Assembly: GCA_964237235.1 (NCBI GenBank)
Contig: CAXSGY010000007.1
Span: 124,001 to 188,000 of the forward strand
Direction: 5' to 3'
From: GCA-002050365 sp964237235
Lineage (GTDB): Bacteria; Acidobacteriota; Blastocatellia; Pyrinomonadales; Pyrinomonadaceae
Length of the DNA stretch: 64,000 bases
Part shown: in pieces, positions 24,650 through 32,111 of the stretch
Layout: every line of letters starts with the position of its first letter
Numbering within the stretch: the stretch's first letter is position 1
Notes under the pieces: model-generated
Databases searched by the model: none
The model's input: only the letters and a program-made list of their open reading frames with translations
Told to the model about the DNA's origin: nothing
Program-made: the position numbers and the translations under genes

Positions 24650-25446
24650 CAATTTATTTTCACGAAATAATCGCCGTCGAAACGATAACTGATAAATTTG
24701 CTCGTCACTCTGCCGTTCGGAAATTCTTTGTCGTTAACGACGACGGGAATTTTAAGCGTTTTCGTCGCTCGATCAAAAAGAATCAAGCGCACCGGACGCT
24801 CTTTGCGGTCGGCGACCGAGAAGAAATTATATTCAAAATTGAGCGTGTCGGTCAGCCCCGATTTTGTTTTAATCAATTTCACTGTGTCTTCGAGCGCGCC
24901 GCCGTTAATTTTATATAAATTCGCCGCGCCGTAATTATCATTGGTCGAACCGATAAAGGTCGAGCAGACGATATAAACTTTTCCGTCCTTCGCGTCAACC
25001 GAAAAAATATCGGTCACGAAGCTGCCCGCGCCGCCGTCCTCTTTCGCGCCTTTTTCCTTTTCGGAATAAACTTTTCCGTCCGCGCCCTGATATTGGTAAA
25101 CGCGGTTGTATTCGTGCATCGTGCCGCCCGCTTCGCTGTCCCAGGTGTAGATGCGAAACTTGCCGTCGTCGGAGGCGGCGTTCATCATCAATCCGTTTAA
25201 CTGCGCGAATTTATACTGAAGCGTCGCCGGAATTTTCGTATATTTCAAAAGTTTTTCTTCAAAGACATCGTTCGCCTTTGAAAGTTTTTCGTCGTCGTAA
25301 TTGCTTCCGTAAGCCGAATATTTCTGCATTTCTTTCAGCGACGCGACTAAATCTTTTTCAATCTGCGCGTTGCTTTGAGCGAACGCGGAGATGCCGAAAA
25401 CGCAAAAACACGCAACGAAAAATTTTAGAATCAAAATATTTTTCAT
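24649..25446 (-). CDS. Exported protein, function unknown, coupled to the RidA-like gene
   Basis: 265 residues from ATG 25444-25446, giving a signal peptide (ILILKFFVACFCVFGISAFA). The rest is mixed alpha/beta with no recognised motif (YNRVYQYQGADGKVY, YIVCSTFIGSTNDNYG, LILFDRATKTLKI). The longer upstream frame is rejected because it overlaps the amidohydrolase gene in a shadow frame. It begins 4 nt after the beta-ureidopropionase stop and ends in a TGATG overlap with the RidA-like gene, so all three are probably translated from one message. Confidence 0.75.
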   Translation of the reverse strand: MKNILILKFFVACFCVFGISAFAQSNAQIEKDLVASLKEMQKYSAYGSNYDDEKLSKANDVFEEKLLKYTKIPATLQYKFAQLNGLMMNAASDDGKFRIYTWDSEAGGTMHEYNRVYQYQGADGKVYSEKEKGAKEDGGAGSFVTDIFSVDAKDGKVYIVCSTFIGSTNDNYGAANLYKINGGALEDTVKLIKTKSGLTDTLNFEYNFFSVADRKERPVRLILFDRATKTLKIPVVVNDKEFPNGRVTSKFISYRFDGDYFVKIN

Positions 25447-25450
25447 AATT

Positions 25451-26320
25451 TTAATCCGCCACAATCGCGCCGTAAGCGTCCGGTCGGCGGTCGCGGAAAA
25501 ATTGCCAGGTGTTGCGGACTTCGCGGATTTTGTCCATATCCAAATCGGCGACGACGAGTTCATCCTGGTCGCGCGTGCCGACGGCGAGCATTTGCCCACG
25601 CGGATCGCAGAAATAACTCTGCCCGTAAAACTCGCCGATGTTCCAAGGGGCTTCCGTGCCGACGCGGTTAATCGCGCCGACGAAATAACCGTTGGCGACG
25701 GCGTGCGCGGGCTGTTCCAATTTCCAGAGATATTCCGATAATCCGGCGACGGTTGCCGACGGATTAAAAATAATTTCCGCGCCGTTCAAACCGAGACAGC
25801 GCGCGCCTTCGGGAAAGTGTCGGTCGTAGCAAATATAAACGCCGATTCTGGCAAACGCCGTCTCGAAACACGGATAGCCGAGATTGCCGGGGCGAAAATA
25901 AAATTTTTCCCAGAATCCGGGCGCGACGTGCGGAATATGCGTTTTGCGATATTTGCCCAAGTATTTCCCGTCGGCATCAATGACGGCGGCGGTGTTGTAA
26001 TAAACGCCCGACATTTCTTCTTCGTAAACCGGCACGATTAAAACCATTCCTTTTTCGCGGGCGATTGACTGCATCATCTGCACGGTCTTGCCGTCGGGAA
26101 CTCGTTCGACCGCTTCATACCAGCGCGTTTGCTGTTCGGCGCAGAAATACGGCGTGTTGAAAATCTCCTGAAAACACAGCATCTGCACGCCTTGCGCCGC
26201 CGCATTTTCGACCATTTTCATCTGCACATCGTTGTTGATTCGTTTGATTTCCTCAATCGGCGCATCCGTCGGCGCGTGATTATGCGCCTGTATCAATCCG
26301 CATTTTATTATTCTTGACAT
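25451..26320 (-). CDS. Beta-ureidopropionase / N-carbamoyl-amino-acid amidohydrolase (nitrilase superfamily)
   Basis: 289 residues. Glu-Lys-Cys triad visible: CFQEIF (~50), KYRKTHIPH (~123) and VYICYDRHFPEGAR (~160). It hydrolyses N-carbamoyl-beta-alanine to beta-alanine, CO2 and ammonia, the third step of reductive pyrimidine degradation. The FYFRPGNLGYPCFET and RRPDAYGAIV segments fit bacterial beta-ureidopropionases. The cluster with PreTA, dihydropyrimidinase and NCS1 permease supports this substrate over other N-carbamoyl compounds. Confidence 0.9.
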   Translation of the reverse strand: MSRIIKCGLIQAHNHAPTDAPIEEIKRINNDVQMKMVENAAAQGVQMLCFQEIFNTPYFCAEQQTRWYEAVERVPDGKTVQMMQSIAREKGMVLIVPVYEEEMSGVYYNTAAVIDADGKYLGKYRKTHIPHVAPGFWEKFYFRPGNLGYPCFETAFARIGVYICYDRHFPEGARCLGLNGAEIIFNPSATVAGLSEYLWKLEQPAHAVANGYFVGAINRVGTEAPWNIGEFYGQSYFCDPRGQMLAVGTRDQDELVVADLDMDKIREVRNTWQFFRDRRPDAYGAIVAD

Positions 26321-26329
26321 AGTTTATCC

Positions 26330-26884
26330 TCAAATAATTTTACTTTTCTGTTGTCTTTTGACAAACCATAAAATAAATCGCAAAAGAAAAAATCCTATAA
26401 AACCGAAAAAGACAGTTGCGCCGCAAGGAAATATGACGAACATTGGTCCCGACGATGTAAATATCAAAGGCTTAACTTCTTTTTCGGTCGCTTCATATCG
26501 TGAAAGAAACAAACCATCGCCAACTATTTCAAAATCAATCTTTTGTTTTCCTTCCGCAAGCGTTTTCGCACTGATTCGCGGAGTTCCTTTTCCGTTTCTT
26601 CTAATTTGGTCAGCATTTAGTTGTTCACTTATTAAATCTTCCTTTCCGTTCGGAATTAAAAACGAATAATTCGGATTGTCTCTCTCATACTTTTCTAAAT
26701 CTTTCGTAAGAATAAGTTCGGATTTATTCGGCGTAACAACAACAACGGGAAAATATTCGGGCTTGGTATTTGAAAAATCCTGTTCAGCTTGTTTTTCAAA
26801 ATATCTCCACGAAATCGCAAAAGTTAACACCAAAAACGCAGTAAAACCTAAAACCAAACCTAACGCACGCAAAATTCTTTTCAT
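26330..26884 (-). CDS. Small membrane protein, function unknown
   Basis: 184 residues with two hydrophobic helices, one N-terminal (LGLVLGFTAFLVLTFAISW, ~8-27) and one C-terminal (MFVIFPCGATVFFGFIGFFL), separated by ~120 polar residues that would be periplasmic. Codons are more AT-rich than neighbours. It lies 9 nt upstream of the beta-ureidopropionase gene. No family recognised. Confidence 0.65.
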   Translation of the reverse strand: MKRILRALGLVLGFTAFLVLTFAISWRYFEKQAEQDFSNTKPEYFPVVVVTPNKSELILTKDLEKYERDNPNYSFLIPNGKEDLISEQLNADQIRRNGKGTPRISAKTLAEGKQKIDFEIVGDGLFLSRYEATEKEVKPLIFTSSGPMFVIFPCGATVFFGFIGFFLLRFILWFVKRQQKSKII

Positions 26885-26917
26885 TCTTTTAAGAAAGTCT
26901 TATCATAATTTACTGCT

Positions 26918-28006
26918 TTATTTCGTCGAAGAATTAAACTTTGCATCATCAACCGCCGCGTTATTTTTCACTTCCAAAATTTTCCGCGTCCAACTCATAT
27001 TCGGCACGGCGTAGCGAATCGTCGTCGGCAATTTTACGCCGTCGAAATCTTTGTAATCGGCGTAATCAACCTGATATTGAAAATTCCCCAAAATCGTCGG
27101 CGTTTGCGCGATGCGGCGGACGAGCAAACCGCTTGAAACGTCGAAGTAAAGCCGCTCGCGCGAGTTGTCGGCGGTCGAGGCGAGAATCAGATAAACTTCG
27201 CGCCCGTCAATGCGGTCAACCGAGCGCACTTCCATCTTCGGATAAATCATCTTTAAATCGGCAAAAGCGAAAATCTGCGCGTTGCGCCTGATTTGTTCCG
27301 TTTCGTCGGGCTTTAAGGTAATCGCGTCGGCGTTGGCGCGTTTCCAGGAGTTCGCGCCGTCGAAAGTTTCCGTGACGACCGCTTTTGAATATGTTGTCGC
27401 AATCGAAATCTTGTTTCCTTTTTGAAGAATTTCTTCCGGTTCGGAATCTTTTCCGTTCGGTTCGACGCGCGACGCTTTAACGACGCGCGAAGTGATTTTT
27501 CCAATCGCGTCTTTGCCGCCGACCGCCTGCGTATATTTATCCAAGACCGCATCAACCGACGGTTTTACATCCGGCTGTTTCGGACGCGTGTCTTCGGTTT
27601 TCGGCGTGAGATTCAGCGCGGACTGCGGATGCGGTCTGCCATTATGACAAGTGTTGCAGGAAATTTCCGGTTGGTTGTCGAAATAATTTTTGTTCAGCGC
27701 GAGATTCATCGTAATCATCTCGCGCGCCGTGTCTTTGTGTTCGTTGCCGTCTTTGGCAAAATCGCCTTCGACGTGACAGAAATTACAATTCACGCCCAGA
27801 GATGCCGCCATCAAATTCATCACTTTACCCATCTGGTCGGCGGGCATATCGTTTAAGACTTTAATGTTTTTAAAGTGCTGTCCGGCGGTTTCGATTTGTT
27901 TGGTTTGCGTCGTCTGTGTTGTCTGCATTCTGGCTTTCGGCAGAATAAAACCAAGCGCGAAAAACGCGAAAGTAAAAATTGCGATAATTTTAATTTTTGT
28001 TTTCAT
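26918..28006 (-). CDS. c-type cytochrome, reaction-centre cytochrome subunit family
   Basis: 362 residues with an N-terminal hydrophobic signal (IIAIFTFAFFALGFIL). Two haem-binding motifs (NCNFCH and SCNTCH) are at ~75 and ~118. The surrounding sequence (VLNDMPADQMGKVMNLMAASLG) is that of the photosynthetic reaction-centre cytochrome c family that occurs widely in non-phototrophic Acidobacteriota. The C-terminal ~220 residues resemble lipoprotein-sorting-type beta folds (GANSWKRANADAITLKP, RLYFDVSSGLLVRR). It probably carries electrons in the periplasm. It starts 2 nt after the DUF5131 gene stop, which is odd company. Confidence 0.85.
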   Translation of the reverse strand: MKTKIKIIAIFTFAFFALGFILPKARMQTTQTTQTKQIETAGQHFKNIKVLNDMPADQMGKVMNLMAASLGVNCNFCHVEGDFAKDGNEHKDTAREMITMNLALNKNYFDNQPEISCNTCHNGRPHPQSALNLTPKTEDTRPKQPDVKPSVDAVLDKYTQAVGGKDAIGKITSRVVKASRVEPNGKDSEPEEILQKGNKISIATTYSKAVVTETFDGANSWKRANADAITLKPDETEQIRRNAQIFAFADLKMIYPKMEVRSVDRIDGREVYLILASTADNSRERLYFDVSSGLLVRRIAQTPTILGNFQYQVDYADYKDFDGVKLPTTIRYAVPNMSWTRKILEVKNNAAVDDAKFNSSTK

Positions 28007-28008
28007 AA

Positions 28009-28737
28009 TTATGCGTAAGCCGTCCTGGCTTTTTCCGGCATTTCATCCCAAGTTCTTCCTTGAAGAGTTCTTCCTGTTTTGTGTTTTCTTACGCCACCCC
28101 ATTGCTTGAAGAAAAATGGGATATTTTGTTCTTCGCATTGGTCTTTGATTTCCAAAACCCATTCTTCTTTCATCGGACGCGCTTTTGGTCCCGATTCGCC
28201 GCCGACGATGACCCAATCAATGCCTGACAAATTGAGTTTCGGTAAACTTCCCAAAAGCGGCTCAATCGAGAGAAATTTAATATGAGCATCCGTATTTCGT
28301 AAGTCGTCAATTCGATGAACGACTTTTCGATTTTCAACACTAACACCCATCCAGATATGCGGTTGCCAGTTCAAGTCTTTATTGAACTCTTTCAATATTT
28401 CCGACCGTTTTGTCAAAACCTGAAAATTGTGCCAATCGGCTTTCGCCATTACATTGAAAACTCTCTGAATATAATCAAGCGGAACGTCTTTGTGAAACAA
28501 ATCGCTCATCGAATTAACAAAAATCGTTTGCGGTTTTTTCCAACTCAACGGCAATTCAAGCATTTTTTCCTGAACAGATAATTTGAAACCATCTTTGTAA
28601 TTCGCCTGCCCCATCGCTTTCAAACGCAAAGCAAGTTTTTCAGCATAACAATTTTTACAGCCGTCGCTGATTTTCGTGCAGCCCGTTACTGGATTCCAAG
28701 TTGATTCCGTCCATTCGATTGGTGATTTATGTGCCAT
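28009..28737 (-). CDS. DUF5131 / phage Gp37-Gp68 family three-Cys-motif protein
   Basis: 242 residues. The N-terminal SPIEWTESTWNPVTGCTKIS leads into a three-cysteine motif (GCTKISDGCKNCYAE), resembling radical-SAM-like clusters. The C-terminus has IDWVIVGGESGPKARPM and PFFFKQWGG, both diagnostic for the family. Its upstream neighbour (4-nt gap) encodes TcmP, the three-Cys-motif partner. The pair occurs in phages, plasmids and genomic islands; its biochemical role is unsettled. It was probably acquired into the pyrimidine cluster. Confidence 0.9.
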   Translation of the reverse strand: MAHKSPIEWTESTWNPVTGCTKISDGCKNCYAEKLALRLKAMGQANYKDGFKLSVQEKMLELPLSWKKPQTIFVNSMSDLFHKDVPLDYIQRVFNVMAKADWHNFQVLTKRSEILKEFNKDLNWQPHIWMGVSVENRKVVHRIDDLRNTDAHIKFLSIEPLLGSLPKLNLSGIDWVIVGGESGPKARPMKEEWVLEIKDQCEEQNIPFFFKQWGGVRKHKTGRTLQGRTWDEMPEKARTAYA

Positions 28738-28741
28738 AATT

Positions 28742-29872
28742 CTATTTTGGAAAATATTCTAAAATATCTTCGTCGTTTATTCGTTTCTTGCCTGTCACTT
28801 CCTTCAACAAATTTTCTTCAATAAGTTGCTTTACTCCGAAGTTGTAATCTTTGCCGTCAAAGTAGCCGAAATTCTCAAACATTAAATGATGCTTAATTTG
28901 CCTTCTATTTGTTTTGTTGTTTTTTTCAAGGTAAGAAATAATTACTTGGCGAAGTCTTTCTCTACGATTTATAACTTCTTCAGCTAACGAAGCCTGATTT
29001 GAAAAAAGAGGTCTATAATCACTTTCGACAAATTCGCCATAAATTAAATCTTCTTCCGCACGAATGAAATCATTCATCAAATAAACGCCGTCGTTATGCC
29101 GTGTGCAATAAATAAAATGATATTTCGGTTTGGTATTTAATGATTCCTTAATTGCGTAATCCACAACGCTAAAGCCGTATTTGCAAAGATTTGAAAGATA
29201 CTCATCCAAAAGAATTTTTTCACCTTGTTCGGTTGCAGGTTTTGATGTTGTAAACTGCTTCAACCAGTTATCACTTCCAATTACCGATGTAACATTTTCA
29301 GCATTGGTTTGTGCGGTTTTCGGATTATTATTTTGAGAGATCGCCGCACAAGTAATTCGGTATAAACCGTCCGTATCGAAATTTATAATCAGTTCAGTTA
29401 TTGCAGGATTTCTCTGTAAAATCGGAATTAAATGAGAAAACCGCACTCCTGTTGGACCAAAGGGATCAATAAAGAAAAGTGTGGGTGAGTTTCCGATTTT
29501 GGTTAAAATGTTTGATATTGAACTCTCAAACCGAGAATTGATATTTTCAACGATACCTTTTTCTTTCCAGTGCTGAGTTGCCGTTTCCAGTGATTGAAAT
29601 GTTATTAAGTCAGGCTCTACATTGATAATTCGCACACTGACAGGTCTATTCCAATTTGAACAAACGCCAGAAAATTTTGCCATTAAAACAGGCGAACCTT
29701 CGCTTCCATCGTCATATTTTGCTGCGCCTGCAAAACCGTCAACACAGTAGACTTCACGATTGATAGTGGTTGAAGCGACTTTAGCACTGAAAGGCGGCAG
29801 ATATTTTTCAAGAAGACGATGTTTTCTTTTCGACCAAATCTTTAAATTTTCAAAAAAATTTTTATTTTCCAT
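28742..29872 (-). CDS. tcmP: Three-Cys-motif partner protein TcmP
   Basis: 376 residues. N-terminal KHRLLEKYLPPFS and VYCVDGFAGAAKYDDGSEGSP, then TLFFIDPFGPTGV, match the TcmP family; the DGFAG and DPFG segments suggest a methyltransferase-like Rossmann fold. The C-terminus looks like a winged helix (NNKTNRRQIKHHLMFENFG). AT-richer codon use than the pathway genes around it supports transfer. It is translationally close to the DUF5131 gene. Confidence 0.88.
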   Translation of the reverse strand: MENKNFFENLKIWSKRKHRLLEKYLPPFSAKVASTTINREVYCVDGFAGAAKYDDGSEGSPVLMAKFSGVCSNWNRPVSVRIINVEPDLITFQSLETATQHWKEKGIVENINSRFESSISNILTKIGNSPTLFFIDPFGPTGVRFSHLIPILQRNPAITELIINFDTDGLYRITCAAISQNNNPKTAQTNAENVTSVIGSDNWLKQFTTSKPATEQGEKILLDEYLSNLCKYGFSVVDYAIKESLNTKPKYHFIYCTRHNDGVYLMNDFIRAEEDLIYGEFVESDYRPLFSNQASLAEEVINRRERLRQVIISYLEKNNKTNRRQIKHHLMFENFGYFDGKDYNFGVKQLIEENLLKEVTGKKRINDEDILEYFPK

Positions 29873-29944
29873 CGTGAGATTTTCCTATAATGGTTTTTAT
29901 AAATTGTTTCAAGTATAGCACAACGTTTCGCAAACTAAAATAAT

Positions 29945-31402
29945 CTAACTCATCCAATTCACGCCCGCTTCCGCATTCCATTTCGTCGTCGTCTTTTTCA
30001 ATTTCGTCCAAAACTCAATCGAGCTTTTGCCCGTGATGTCGTTCGCGCCGAAACGCGAATCGTTCCAGCCGCCGAACGAAAACGGTTCGCGCGGAACGGG
30101 AACGCCGATGTTGACACCGATCATTCCCGCGCTCGCGTGTTCCATCACATAACGCGCCGCGCCGCCCGACTGCGTGAAAACCGAAGCCGCGTTGCCGTAT
30201 GGATTGGCGTTTTCAATTTTTAACGCTTCGTCTAAATTTCGGGCGCGCATAATCGAGATCACGGGACCGAAAATTTCTTCCGTGGCGACGGACATTTCGG
30301 GTGTCACGAAATCAATGACGGTCGCGCCGACATACGTTCCGTTTTCCTTGCCCTGAACGGTTGCGCCGCGTCCGTCAACCAAAATTTTCGCGCCGTTTCG
30401 TTCGGCTTCGGTGATGTAATTTTCGATGCGCTCCTTCGCGGCTTTGGAAATGACCGCGCCGAGATTTTTGCCGGCGACGATTTTGCGCGTCTCGTCGCAG
30501 ATTTGTTCGATAATCGGGTCAACGTCGCCGACCGCGAGCATCGCCGAAGCCGCCATACAGCGTTGCCCGGCGCAGCCCGACATTGACGCGGTGACATTAA
30601 TCGCCGTCATCTGCGGATTCGCGTCGGGCAAAACGAACAGATGATTTTTCGCGCCGCCGAGCGCGATGCAGCGTTTTAAATGATGCGTCGATTGCTGATA
30701 AACGAGTTTCGCAACCTTCGTCGAACCGACGAAACTGACGGCTTCAATATCTTTGTGGGCGCATAAATTTTCGACAATTTCGCGCCCGCCGTTGACGATA
30801 TTGAAAACGCCGTCGGGAAGCCCGGCTTCCTTTAAAAGTTCCGCCATTCGCAAACACGACAGCGGAACTAATTCCGACGGTTTCATAATCATCGTGTTAC
30901 CGAGAACGAGCGCGTTCGGCATCGTCCAATTCGGCACCATCAGCGGAAAATTAAACGGCACGATGGAGGCGACCACACCGACGGGAAAATGCTCCGTGCG
31001 GCATTCCACGCCTTTGGAGACTTCTAGAATTTCGCCCGAAACAAGCTGCGGCATCGAACAGGCAAACTCCGTCAATTCAATAGATTTTTCGACTTCCGCC
31101 TTCGCTTCGTCGTAAGTTTTACCGTTTTCTTCGGAAACCAAATTCGTCAGTTCTTCAAAGTTTTTTTCGAGCAGATGGCGGTATTTGAAAAAGACCTGAA
31201 CGCGCTCTTTGATCGGCGTTTTGCTCCAATTTTCAAACGCATTTACGGCTGATTCAACTGCTTTATTCAGTTCGTCAATACTCGACATCGGAACTTTTGA
31301 CAATAAATTTCCGTCAATCGGCGAAACGACATCTAAAGTTTCGCCTGTATCGCTTTCGTGAAATGAGCCGTTGTAATAATTTTTAACTTTTTCGTATTTC
31401 AT
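29945..31402 (-). CDS. mmsA: CoA-acylating (methyl)malonate-semialdehyde dehydrogenase
   Basis: 485 residues from ATG 31400-31402. Aldehyde-dehydrogenase fold with NAD site VSFVGSTKVAK, the MmsA signature GGAKNHLFVLPDAN and catalytic cysteine in SGCAGQRCMA. It converts malonate semialdehyde (from beta-alanine after transamination) or methylmalonate semialdehyde to acetyl- or propionyl-CoA. In this cluster it would finish uracil and thymine breakdown. No beta-alanine aminotransferase gene is in the window. Confidence 0.92.
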   Translation of the reverse strand: MKYEKVKNYYNGSFHESDTGETLDVVSPIDGNLLSKVPMSSIDELNKAVESAVNAFENWSKTPIKERVQVFFKYRHLLEKNFEELTNLVSEENGKTYDEAKAEVEKSIELTEFACSMPQLVSGEILEVSKGVECRTEHFPVGVVASIVPFNFPLMVPNWTMPNALVLGNTMIMKPSELVPLSCLRMAELLKEAGLPDGVFNIVNGGREIVENLCAHKDIEAVSFVGSTKVAKLVYQQSTHHLKRCIALGGAKNHLFVLPDANPQMTAINVTASMSGCAGQRCMAASAMLAVGDVDPIIEQICDETRKIVAGKNLGAVISKAAKERIENYITEAERNGAKILVDGRGATVQGKENGTYVGATVIDFVTPEMSVATEEIFGPVISIMRARNLDEALKIENANPYGNAASVFTQSGGAARYVMEHASAGMIGVNIGVPVPREPFSFGGWNDSRFGANDITGKSSIEFWTKLKKTTTKWNAEAGVNWMS

Positions 31403-31411
31403 AATTTTTTT

Positions 31412-31454
31412 CAGCCACAGATGCACACGGATAAAAGCAGGATAAACACGGATA
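31412..31454. repeat. GCCACAGATGCACACGGAT repeat, copy 1 (inverted relative to the other two)
   Basis: CAGCCACAGATGCACACGGA followed by TAAAAGCAGGATAAACACGGAT. Copies 2 and 3 (31578-31619, 32059-32111) are in the opposite orientation. It is immediately upstream of mmsA. Confidence 0.75.
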
Positions 31455-31577
31455 TTTTTCAGTAAATTCGTTTCTGCTCAAAAATTTATTCTTGCTCGAA
31501 AAATGATACGAACATTCTTTTTAGCCTATGTTCAGCAAATTTATTTTTGTTTGAAAACCATTGTAATCAATTTCTTC

Positions 31578-31619
31578 ATCCTGTTTTTATTCTGCTTTCA
31601 TCCGTGTGCATCTGTGGCT
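31578..31619. repeat. GCCACAGATGCACACGGAT repeat, copy 2
   Basis: Reads ATCCTGTTTTTATTCTGCTT then TCATCCGTGTGCATCTGTGG on the plus strand. It forms a direct-repeat pair with 32059-32111 flanking the GxxExxY gene and an inverted pair with 31412-31454. Confidence 0.75.
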
Positions 31620-31635
31620 CGCCCTTCTTTCCAGA

Positions 31636-32051
31636 TCAAAGAGCAAGCCGTTTTATTTCAACTCTTGGATTGCCGAAATTTATTAAAAGACAGATTTTTA
31701 GATTAGTCGCCGCCAAATAGTTCAGACACTGCGCTTTTTGATTATCGTCAAGAGTTTTAGTCGTTTTTAATTCAACAATCACCAAATGTTCGACGAATAA
31801 ATCCGGCTCATAATTTCCGACTTCCGCGCCGTCGTAAAACACCTTTACTTTTTCTGCTGTTCTACCTTCAATCCGAGTTTTCTGATTTCGTGAGCCAGAG
31901 CGTTTTCATAAACTTTTTCCAAAAACCCGCAGCCTAACCCATTCATCACCTTATAAGCACAGCCGATTATTTTTTCGGTGACCGCATTTATCCGATCCCT
32001 TTCCACATCCTTTTCAAACAATGCGCCGATCAAACCAAATCCTTCACTCAT
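31636..32051 (-). pseudogene. GxxExxY family protein, single-base frameshift
   Basis: The two halves join as one ~138-residue GxxExxY protein. Half 1: AVTEKIIGCAYKVMNGLGCG then FLEKVYENAL (the GxxExxY signature GFLEKVYENA). Half 2: NYEPDLFVEHLVIVELKTTK with a PD..ELK nuclease-like core. The frame breaks at a run of five A (~31846), where six would restore VEQQKKVKVFYDG. The element is bracketed by near-identical direct repeats (31578-31619 and 32059-32111). GxxExxY proteins have a PD-(D/E)XK-like fold and unknown function. It could be active if the missing base is a sequencing slip. Confidence 0.85.
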
Positions 32052-32058
32052 AATGATT

Positions 32059-32111
32059 ATCTTGTCCTGATCCCGCTTTTATCACGCTTTTATCTGTGTG
32101 CATCTGTGGCT
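32059..32111. repeat. GCCACAGATGCACACGGAT repeat, copy 3, overlapping the permease 3' end
   Basis: Plus-strand CTTTTATCTGTGTGCATCTG TGGCT; its minus-strand reading supplies the last codons (ATDAHR) and the stop of the permease gene. It is a direct repeat of copy 2 on the other side of the GxxExxY gene. Confidence 0.75.
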
